From Phyllobacterium zundukense (GTDB lineage Bacteria > Pseudomonadota > Alphaproteobacteria > Rhizobiales > Rhizobiaceae), in NCBI RefSeq assembly GCF_002764115.1, contig NZ_CP017940.1, positions 2,764,501 to 2,828,500 on the forward strand: DNA of 64,000 nucleotides. The letters run 5' to 3'. The translations under genes were made by a program, and so were the position numbers. Under the pieces are notes generated by a model, which was given only the letters and a program-made list of their open reading frames with translations, was not told the origin of the DNA and made no database searches. Shown here in pieces: positions 1 to 7,400 of the stretch (its first letter is position 1; every line of letters starts with the position of its first letter).

Positions 1-114
1 GCCGTTGAGCGCGCTGGTATGCGCAGCCTCAATGACGGTCAGAAAATCAGCTTCGAGCTGGTTCGTGACAACAAGTCCGGCAAGATGACTGCTGATCAGC
101 TTCAGGCTGGCTAA
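1..114 (+). CDS. cspA: Cold-shock protein, C-terminal part (cut by window start)
   Basis: The window opens inside this gene. The first 37 codons in frame 1 end at a TAA and include AVERAGMRSLNDGQ and, at the very end, ADQLQAG. This is the last half of an alphaproteobacterial CspA-type OB-fold protein, where the VERAG strand and the terminal DNKSGK segment are characteristic. Such proteins bind single-stranded RNA or DNA and act as RNA chaperones in the cytoplasm. The RNP1/RNP2 motifs lie upstream of the window and cannot be inspected. A GC-rich hairpin with a T-run follows about 70 bases downstream and probably ends the transcript. Confidence 0.85.
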   Translation, partial: AVERAGMRSLNDGQKISFELVRDNKSGKMTADQLQAG

Positions 115-182
115 AAATAATTCGTCTTCGCGGTTTTTGACCACGGATGTACTGGCACTGATTGCAGAGATGAATTTGAGAA

Positions 183-209
183 GGTCGGGTTTTCCCGGCC
201 TTTTATTTT
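183..209 (+). terminator. Rho-independent terminator after the cold-shock gene
   Basis: The arms GGTCGGG and CCCGGCC pair over 7 bp (one G-T pair) around a TTTT loop and are followed by TTTTATTTT. It lies about 70 bases past the cold-shock stop codon and on the same strand. Confidence 0.8.
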
Positions 210-276
210 GTCCAAATTCTGGATGAATGGCAAAAAACCAAGACATTTCACCGCATAGCCAAGAAAAGTCTGGAAA

Positions 277-286
277 GAAATATTTC
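277..286. promoter_or_regulatory. Possible Lrp-type palindrome upstream of dadA
   Basis: GAAATATTTC is a perfect 10-base palindrome about 90 bases before the dadA start. dadA genes are commonly controlled by Lrp/AsnC-family regulators, whose sites are AT-centred palindromes. The link here is inference from one short site. Confidence 0.2.
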
Positions 287-373
287 GCCATCACACAGTG
301 CGAGTCATCTTTGATGCCATATCTCGAGTGAGTTGATCGGCAAATCCGCATTGTTTGAAGGAGTGTTGCGGCC

Positions 374-1630
374 ATGAAAGTTCTTGTCCTTGGCAGTGGC
401 GTTGTTGGCGTCACATCAGCCTGGTATCTGGCGCAGGCGGGGCATGAAGTTGTGGTGGTCGATCGGCAGCCTGGACCAGCATTGGAAACAAGCTTTGCCA
501 ATGCCGGAGAAATATCGCCTGGCTATTCTTCGCCATGGGCCGGACCCGGTGTGCCGATCAAGGCCATCAAATGGATGCTGATGCATTTTGGCCCGCTGGT
601 CGTACGACCGAAATTCGATCCATACATGGCGCTCTGGCTCCTGCGCATGCTGCGCAACTGCACGTCGGCACGCTACGCCCGCAACAAGGCACGCATGGTG
701 CCGATTGCCGAATATAGCCGCGATTGCCTGAAGGCGCTTCGTTCCGAAGTGGGCATTGCCTATGACGAACGCACGCAAGGAACACTGCAACTCTTTCGCA
801 CGCAGAGCCAGTATGATGGCACGGCGGGTGACATTGAAGTATTGAAGCAATTCGGCGTTCCTTACGAACTTCTCGATGCCGCCGGATGCACCGGGGCGGA
901 GCCGGCCTTGGCCAATGTCAAAGGCAAGTTCGTCGGCGGTCTGCGGCTTCCCGGCGATGAGACGGGCGACTGCCAGATGTTCACCGAAAAGCTCGCCGCG
1001 CTATGCACAGACGCCGGTGTTACGTTCCGGTTCAACACGACGATTACATCCATAAATACCAGCGCCAATCGCATCGCCAGCGTTTCAACCGAGACGGAAG
1101 AGCTGACGGCCGATGCCTATGTCATCGCGTTCGGCAGCTATTCACCCTTCTTGCTGCGGCGCATCGGCGTGCATATTCCGGTCTACCCGGTAAAGGGTTA
1201 CTCCATCACCGCTCCAATTGCCGACAAGGATGCCGCGCCTGTTTCAACCGTGATGGATGAAACCTACAAGGTTGCAATCACCCGCCTCGGAGACCGCATC
1301 CGGGCGGGCGGCACGGCAGAAATTTCGGGCTATGATCTCAACCTCCGCGATGCGCGGCGGGCGACGCTGCACCACTCGGTTGGCGATCTGTTCCCTGGGG
1401 GCGGCGACCTCAGCAAGGCAACGTTCTGGACGGGATTGCGACCGATGACGCCAGACGGTCCTCCGATCATTGGGGGCGGTACCAAATATTCCAATCTCTA
1501 CCTCAATACCGGTCACGGCACGCTCGGCTGGACGATGTCCTGTGGGTCCGGCCGGGTTTTGGCCGATCTGGTGTCCGGAAAATCGCCGGATGTCGATGCT
1601 TCTCCCCTCAATATCAGCCGGTATGGCTGA
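374..1630 (+). CDS. dadA: D-amino acid dehydrogenase, FAD-dependent
   Basis: 418 aa. This enzyme family oxidatively deaminates D-amino acids (typically D-alanine) to 2-oxo acids at the inner membrane and passes electrons to the respiratory chain. The N-terminus has the Rossmann dinucleotide-binding motif [19 protein letters not shown] and the acidic end of strand 2 (VVDR). The family signature [22 protein letters not shown] follows at residues 38-59. The C-terminal FAD contact region reads [15 protein letters not shown]. Length matches DadA. GAAGGAG lies 10 bases before the ATG and fixes the start. No racemase gene (dadX) is adjacent, so this copy appears to be a single-gene unit. A different FAD-dependent amino acid oxidase of the same superfamily is possible but the motifs favour DadA. 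Confidence 0.9.
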   Translation: MKVLVLGSGVVGVTSAWYLAQAGHEVVVVDRQPGPALETSFANAGEISPGYSSPWAGPGVPIKAIKWMLMHFGPLVVRPKFDPYMALWLLRMLRNCTSARYARNKARMVPIAEYSRDCLKALRSEVGIAYDERTQGTLQLFRTQSQYDGTAGDIEVLKQFGVPYELLDAAGCTGAEPALANVKGKFVGGLRLPGDETGDCQMFTEKLAALCTDAGVTFRFNTTITSINTSANRIASVSTETEELTADAYVIAFGSYSPFLLRRIGVHIPVYPVKGYSITAPIADKDAAPVSTVMDETYKVAITRLGDRIRAGGTAEISGYDLNLRDARRATLHHSVGDLFPGGGDLSKATFWTGLRPMTPDGPPIIGGGTKYSNLYLNTGHGTLGWTMSCGSGRVLADLVSGKSPDVDASPLNISRYG

Positions 1631-1637
1631 TATTGAG
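1607..1637 (+). terminator. 13-bp perfect hairpin spanning the dadA stop codon
   Basis: CTCAATATCAGCC (1607-1619) and GGCTGATATTGAG (1625-1637) are perfect complements around a GGTAT loop. The TGA stop of dadA (1628-1630) lies in the right arm. No T-run follows, so it may be an mRNA 3'-end stabiliser rather than a classical terminator. Confidence 0.45.
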
Positions 1638-1714
1638 GAAATTAGCTCAGAAATTAATGCTAACCCCTTTGAAACATTACAAATTGTTTAGATTAGTGTT
1701 CAGTTTTCATTCAT

Positions 1715-1784
1715 CTCGTCAGGCCTAAAACCAGAGCGTGCCCCCAAGACAACTCGTGGTTTTAATCCCCACGCAACTGACGAG
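1715..1784 (+). promoter_or_regulatory. Structured 5' leader that can cover the ribosome binding site of the RcnB-like gene
   Basis: CTCGTCAG (1715-1722) is the exact complement of CTGACGAG (1777-1784), and the right arm runs into the ribosome binding site GAGGAAA (1782-1788). A small inner hairpin CGTGG/CCACG (1755-1759 and 1769-1773) would stack inside. Upstream, GTTCAG (1698-1703) and ATTCAT form a TTCA direct repeat at 11-base spacing, a plausible response-regulator site. Confidence 0.35.
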
Positions 1785-1793
1785 GAAACGAAA

Positions 1794-2117
1794 ATGAAAA
1801 AGATCACTCTGGTAGCACTTGCCATCTCCCTGATCGCAACACCTGCTGCTTTCGCGCAGCAGCAGAACTACAAGGGTCATCAATATGGCCACCAGCAGAA
1901 GCAGGTCATCGTCAAGAAGAAGGTCGTGGTAAAGCATGGCCGCTGGTCACGCGGTCACGCGCTTCCTTCGAGCTACCGCCACAATGTCGTGCGCGACTAT
2001 CACCGTTACCACTTGCGCACGCCCCCACGCGGTTACCAGTGGGTAAGAGCTGACAATAACTACGTGATGATCAGCATAGCCTCTGGTGTTATCTCGGCGC
2101 TGGTTCAGGCACGCTGA
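1794..2117 (+). CDS. Small exported RcnB-like protein
   Basis: 107 aa. A Sec signal peptide (MKKITLVALAISLIATPAAFA, cleaved after AFA) is followed by a Gln/His/Lys-rich stretch and the RcnB-family core: an HxxH-type loop, RDYHRYHL, then PPRGYQWVRADNNYVMISIASGVI. RcnB proteins are periplasmic and are linked to nickel/cobalt homeostasis in E. coli; most rhizobial members are uncharacterised, so metal binding is inferred from the family and the His content only. GAGGAAA five bases before the ATG fixes the start. It stands alone, convergent to pbpC, with a shared terminator. Confidence 0.75.
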   Translation: MKKITLVALAISLIATPAAFAQQQNYKGHQYGHQQKQVIVKKKVVVKHGRWSRGHALPSSYRHNVVRDYHRYHLRTPPRGYQWVRADNNYVMISIASGVISALVQAR

Positions 2118-2133
2118 CAACAGAACACATCAA

Positions 2134-2166
2134 CAAGGCGGTGCCCGTTGGGCGCGCCGCCTTTCC
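2134..2166. terminator. Bidirectional terminator between the RcnB-like gene and pbpC
   Basis: AAGGCGG (2135-2141) pairs with CCGCCTT, with inner GCCC/GGGC pairing around GTT. It is bounded by A- and T-rich ends and sits in the 52-base gap between two convergent genes. Confidence 0.6.
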
Positions 2167-2169
2167 ATT

Positions 2170-4413
2170 TCAATCGACGAACACCCGGACACTGGCTGCA
2201 CGGCCGACTGAATCGATCACGGTCAGGGTCGAATAACCACCACCGTCCGGCACCCATTGATTGACACGCCGACGCGAGATTTCCGGCAAGGGCTTGCCAT
2301 TGGCCAGCCATCGGAATGGCGCACGCCCGCCCTGCAGTTTGAGTGCAAGCGGCATGATCTCGCCGCCGGCCGCTGCTCCAAGTTCAATACGTGCGCCTTC
2401 CGGCGGATAGACGATCTGCGGCGCGGGTTCCCGCGTCGACGAGGCCAGCAAGCCGCTCGAGTTCATGGAGAAACGCCGCTGACTGATTGGCAATTGTGCC
2501 TGTGCGATACGCACTGCGCCGGGAGGTGCCGACCACAGCGGCGTGATCGCGATACCGGACTTGGCAAAGCCTTCGAACAGGATCGGCGCCGCGGCCCCAT
2601 AGCCGGTCAGGCCGGGTACAGCGCCATTATCCGGCCTGCCGACCCAGACACCGAGGACATAGTTGCCGTCAAATCCGACCGACCAGGCGTCCCGGTAACC
2701 ATAGCTGGTACCGGTCTTGTAGGCGATGCCGCGCTGCCCGGCGCCCATTGGTGGCAGAACGCCGGAAAGAATATCGGCAACGTGCCATGCGGCCACAGGC
2801 TCGAGCAGCGGCTCACCCTCGATGGTCTCGGGCTTGTCCTGAATGCCATCGCCCAGCTGCAATGGACGGCCCCGGTTGGCGAGGCCGGCATAGAGCTGCA
2901 CCAGATCCTTTAGCGTAATGCCGACACCACCAAGGCCGATGGCAAGACCCGGTGGCTCGTTAGGCGGCAGGATCGGCCGGACCTCCGCGCGGCGAAACCG
3001 CACCATCAGCCGCGTCGGGCCGACAGCATCGAGCAGGCGCACAGTGGGCACATTGAGCGACAATTGCAACGCCTGCCTGATACTCACGTCGCCCTGATAG
3101 CTCATGTCGAAATTGCGCGGCCGATAGCCGAAGAAATCGGACGGCCGGTCCTCGATGATGGTTTCCTGGCTGACCAGCCCATCCTCGAAGGCCAGACCAT
3201 ATATGAAGGGCTTCAGCGTCGAGCCAGGCGAGCGGGTGATCCGGGTCATGTCGATCCAGCCCGATCGGCTGGCGTCGAAATAATCGGCTGATCCCACCTC
3301 GCCGACGATCTCGCCGGTGCGCACATCGGCCATGACCATGGCAACGGAGACTTTCGGTCCCAGCTTGCCTGCTGCATCTTTCGCGACCGTTTCAAGTCCC
3401 TGCTGGATAGGCCGGTGCAATGTGGTCCGGTGGCGCCTGACGTTCGGTTCCCTGCGCTGTGCTGCTTCTGCCAAATGCGCGGCATAGGCCGGCAACTGCA
3501 ATCGGAGCGACGGGATCGGTGCGCGGCCTGCCCGCTCCGCCTCCCCCTCACCTACGACCTTCTCGACCGCCATCCGATGCAGCACGCGGCCCCTTGCCGC
3601 TTCGGCAAGAGCGAGATTGCGATCGGGCCTGCGCCGCTCTGGGAGCTGCGGCAAAGCCACGAGCAGCGCCGATTGGGAAACGGTGAGACGGCGGGGTTCC
3701 TTGCCGAAATAAGCGAGGCTTGCAGCGCGAATGCCTTCGAGATTACCGCCATAGGGCGCTAGCGTCAGATAAAGATCAAGGATTTCCGCCTTGCTCAGAC
3801 GCCGCTCGATCTGCAGGGCCCGCACGAGTTGCTGGAATTTTGCGGTGAGCGAGCGGCCCTCACGCGGTTCGATCAGCCTGGCAACCTGCATGGACAGGGT
3901 CGATGCACCCGAAACGATGCGGCCATTACTGACGAGCTGGACAGCCGCACGGGCCAAGGCAATGGGATCGACGCCCCGATGCTGCCAGAAACGCTGATCC
4001 TCGTAGGCGATGAGCATGCGGACGAATTGCGGATCGACATCCTTGGCAGTGGTGCCAAGGCGCCAGCGCCCCTCGGACGTTGCAAAGGCGCGCAGCAGCT
4101 GGCCCTCGGCATCGAGCACTTCCGTCGAGACCTCCCGCGCCTTTTCCAATGGCGGTGGGAAGGCACGATCGGCTGCTTCAAGGCCAAAGGAAAGCGTCGC
4201 GGCCACGAGAAGATTGACGAGAAGCGCTGCTATTACCCTCCCCCTTGTGGGGAGGGACGGAGCGAAGCGACGGGGAGGGGTTTCCTCCCGAGTTCCAGTG
4301 ATAGTGCATCTAATCCAAGATGAGCGGGTCAAAGACCCCTCCCTGCTGCTGCGCAGCCTCCCTCCCCACAAGGGGGAGGGTAACAGCGGGACCCTGGGTG
4401 CATATCTTTCCAC
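2170..4413 (-). CDS. pbpC: Penicillin-binding protein 1C (bifunctional peptidoglycan synthase)
   Basis: About 747 aa from a GTG at 4413, just past the alpha-2-macroglobulin stop; the start is uncertain. One membrane anchor (ALLVNLLVAATLSFGLEAA) precedes a GT51 glycosyltransferase domain with EDQRFWQHRGVD and GASTLSMQVARL. The transpeptidase domain follows, with SxxK (SPGSTLKPFIYG), SxN (SLN) and KTG (KTGTSYGYRDAW) motifs. The C-terminus is a BiPBP_C domain typical of PBP1C. The reading frame stays open upstream through a palindromic repeat (4233-4383) and into the preceding gene (in-frame ATG at 4509). Between the repeat and the anchor I see no ATG, so translation probably starts within or before the repeat. 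It forms a two-gene unit with the upstream alpha-2-macroglobulin, a pairing common in proteobacteria. Confidence 0.88.
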   Translation of the reverse strand: MERYAPRVPLLPSPLWGGRLRSSREGSLTRSSWIRCTITGTREETPPRRFAPSLPTRGRVIAALLVNLLVAATLSFGLEAADRAFPPPLEKAREVSTEVLDAEGQLLRAFATSEGRWRLGTTAKDVDPQFVRMLIAYEDQRFWQHRGVDPIALARAAVQLVSNGRIVSGASTLSMQVARLIEPREGRSLTAKFQQLVRALQIERRLSKAEILDLYLTLAPYGGNLEGIRAASLAYFGKEPRRLTVSQSALLVALPQLPERRRPDRNLALAEAARGRVLHRMAVEKVVGEGEAERAGRAPIPSLRLQLPAYAAHLAEAAQRREPNVRRHRTTLHRPIQQGLETVAKDAAGKLGPKVSVAMVMADVRTGEIVGEVGSADYFDASRSGWIDMTRITRSPGSTLKPFIYGLAFEDGLVSQETIIEDRPSDFFGYRPRNFDMSYQGDVSIRQALQLSLNVPTVRLLDAVGPTRLMVRFRRAEVRPILPPNEPPGLAIGLGGVGITLKDLVQLYAGLANRGRPLQLGDGIQDKPETIEGEPLLEPVAAWHVADILSGVLPPMGAGQRGIAYKTGTSYGYRDAWSVGFDGNYVLGVWVGRPDNGAVPGLTGYGAAAPILFEGFAKSGIAITPLWSAPPGAVRIAQAQLPISQRRFSMNSSGLLASSTREPAPQIVYPPEGARIELGAAAGGEIMPLALKLQGGRAPFRWLANGKPLPEISRRRVNQWVPDGGGYSTLTVIDSVGRAASVRVFVD
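4233..4383. repeat. Palindromic intergenic repeat element (GC-rich inverted repeat)
   Basis: Two 25-base arms, 4233-4257 and 4359-4383, are perfect inverted copies beginning TTACCCTCCCCCTTGTGGGG. Inside them a second pair of GGGGAGGGGTTT/GACCCCTCCC-like segments is partly complementary. The structure and the CTCCCCCTTGTGGGGAGG core match a repeat type scattered between genes in Rhizobiales. It lies at the junction of the alpha-2-macroglobulin gene and pbpC and is translated in frame if pbpC starts upstream. Confidence 0.8.
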
Positions 4414-4414
4414 A

Positions 4415-7400
4415 TCACTGTGCTGCGACGACCTCCATACGGCCGGTCGCCGTGCGTGCCGAGAACTGGGGACGGTACATGTCCTCGACGCTGGCGGCCG
4501 GATGATCATAGGTGCCGGGCGTTACCGCACGGACCACATAGGCCAGCGCGATTTCGCCATTGTCGCCGGATGTGCGATCGAAGGCGGCGACGAACCGATC
4601 ACTGCGGAACTCTGTATGGGCGGCTTCCACTTCGCCGATCCAGTCGAAATTCGACAGGCTCGCGCTGTTGACGAGGCCGGGATTATCGATTTCGAACCCG
4701 GCAGGCAGAAGATCACTTATCAATACCCGCGACGGCCAGTTGTTGGTCTCTGTCACCTTCAAAACAACCACATAGCGTTCGTTCTGTTTTGCCTCGCTGA
4801 CATTGGCTTCCTGGCCGTCGAGCGTGTAGTAGGTGCGTTCGATGCTGAAGCCATCGCCGCCAGCCGGCAGAGGCTGCGTTGGGGACGCAACGGTGGTGAC
4901 GACTGCGGACACGGGTTCAGTCGAAGCATTGGTGATGGACACGGGCTGGGCAAGCAGTTCATCGCCCGTCATTCGCGCGACGTAACCACCCGTGCGGGCA
5001 GTCCCATTGATGTCAAGCTTGAGGTCCTGGTCACCGCCCTGGATGGCGCGCGCTGCCAGGAGCATCCAGGTCTGTTCCTGCGTGCTCGTATACGTCTTGC
5101 GCTCCCATGCGTTGGCGACGATCCTGGACAGTTGCGGAATGATCGGCGGGACCGGGCGACTCTCGGCGGCAAGCGCCAGAACCGCTGCATCATCGCGCAG
5201 CGACGAGCCGTAATCGGAGCGGACCAGGCTGACATTGGTCACCAGCGTCGACTGCTGCAGGGCATCCGTGAAGATGCTCTGCGAGCGCTGCGCATCACCA
5301 TAGAGTGACAAAGCAGCCGCCAAGTGAGCCCGCGCCAGCGGCGTCGGGAATTCGGCAAGCTTGGTGTCGGCGTAATAGCGCAAGTCACTGATCGCCGCTT
5401 TGCGGTTGCGCGCCAGCACGTAGAGGGCATAGGCAATCTCGTTGCCCTGATCCTTGACGTTGACGTCGTAGCTCAGCGAGTTTTGCAGGTTTTCCAATGC
5501 CTGCACCAGCGCCTGTTCCGGCACTTCATATTTCTGCTCGCGGGCACGAGTAAGAAAATCCGTCACATAGGCATCGAGCCACAGATCGCCCGAGCCAGGG
5601 CTCCAGAGGCCGAAGCTGCCGGACGAAGACTGGTACGACAGAACGCGATAGATCGCTTCCTGCACACGCTTCTGCACCTCGCCGTCTTCGGCGATGCCGG
5701 ATTGCTTGGCGAGTTCGCTCATGTAGAGCAAGGGCAAGGCGCGGCTGGTGGTCTGCTCGGCGCAACCATAGGGGTAGCGGTCAAGCGTCATCAGTAAGGC
5801 CGGAATGTCGAAGGCCGCCGAACGGGTGACATTCAGGCTGACTGAAGCACCTTGCAGGATACTGCCCGCCAACAATTCGCCGTCCACCTTGAGGCTGCTG
5901 TTTGGCGCGATCTTGATTGGCCTGCGCACCGTGACCGGCAGCGTTGCCGGACGGACGGGGACATTCAGGGTCTGCTCAAGCGAAAGACCGGAGGCATTGG
6001 ATATTTTGACCGAGACAACACCATCGCCCGGATGGTCACCGGTCAGCGGCAGGGTGAGATCAAACTTGCCGCCAGCCGCGAGACTGATCGTCTGCGAGGC
6101 TCCGGGCTGATCGACGCTCACGACCGGATTGCTGGTCACCTGCAGCTGGTAATCGCCGGCCGGTGCATCGGTATTGGCCACATCGAGCCGCAACGAAGAC
6201 TTGTCGCCTGGCGCCAGGAATTTCGGCATGCTCGCAGTCACCACCACAGGATCGCGAATGACCACGTCGGACGTGGCATGACCGACACCCGATTTCGACC
6301 AGGCGACAGCCATGACGCGAGCCGTTCCATTGAACTGCGGAATGTCGAAGCTGACATTGGCCTTGCCCTGCGGGTCGAGTTTTACAGGCCCCGAGAAAAA
6401 GGCGATGAGCTTTTCGGTCGGCGGACTGCCCTGCATCGGCATTTGCGCACCATCGCCGCCGGTTCGCAGCTTTCCCATAGCTCCCAAAGAACCGTCGATC
6501 AGACGGCCATAGAGATCGCGAATCTCAAGACCCAATTGCCGCTGGCCGAAATACCAGCCATCGGGATTGGGTGCTTCGTAGCGGGTCAGATTGAGAATGC
6601 CGACATCGACCGCGGCAACCGTGACAAAAGCGTGTTCATTGGCACCGGCGCCAGTCACCTGCAGCGCAATGTTCAGCGGCTTGCGCGGCTCGGTCTTTTG
6701 CGGCATGTCCAGCTTTACCGCGAGGTTGCGGTCGCCCGGGCTGACGTTCAGCCATTTGATGCCGATGGCGCGCATCGGCATGTGGGTCTCCTGCGCATCG
6801 CCCGGACGGAACAGCGTAGCAGTGACATAGGCACCGGCGCCCCAATCGGCGGTAACGGGAATATCGACTTCGCCACCTTCGGCGGGAATGCTTGCCCGCT
6901 TGGTGGCAAGGAGATTCTCGGCACCGACTGTAACGAGAAGTTCACCGGCAAAGCGCGGCGAGACTTTCAGCTTTGCCGTATCTCCAGCAACATAACTGTC
7001 CTTGTCGAGTGCAATTTCGAGGCCATCCGGTGTCTCAGTCGACGTGGCAGCCACATAGTAGCCGGCGTCAAACTCGACACTCGACGCTGGACCGTCTGCT
7101 TCGGCGCTCTCGACCTCAAGGCGGAAACGGCCCCAGGTAACCGGTACCGAGATATCTACGCCATCAGGTGTTGCATTCACCTCGCCATTGGCGATCTGCT
7201 TGGTCGACAGGATCGGTTCGTATTTCCAGGAATTGCCATCGCGGTACCACTGGTAATTGCGCTCGACGCCAAGCAGCTTCCAATCGAGCCGCTGCATGGC
7301 CTGCTTCTGGCCATTCTGGTCGACGGCGATAACGTGGAACTTTGCGACGGAATTTTCCGGAAGATCGCCAGAGAATTCCGGCTTGATGCCGATCATCGAG

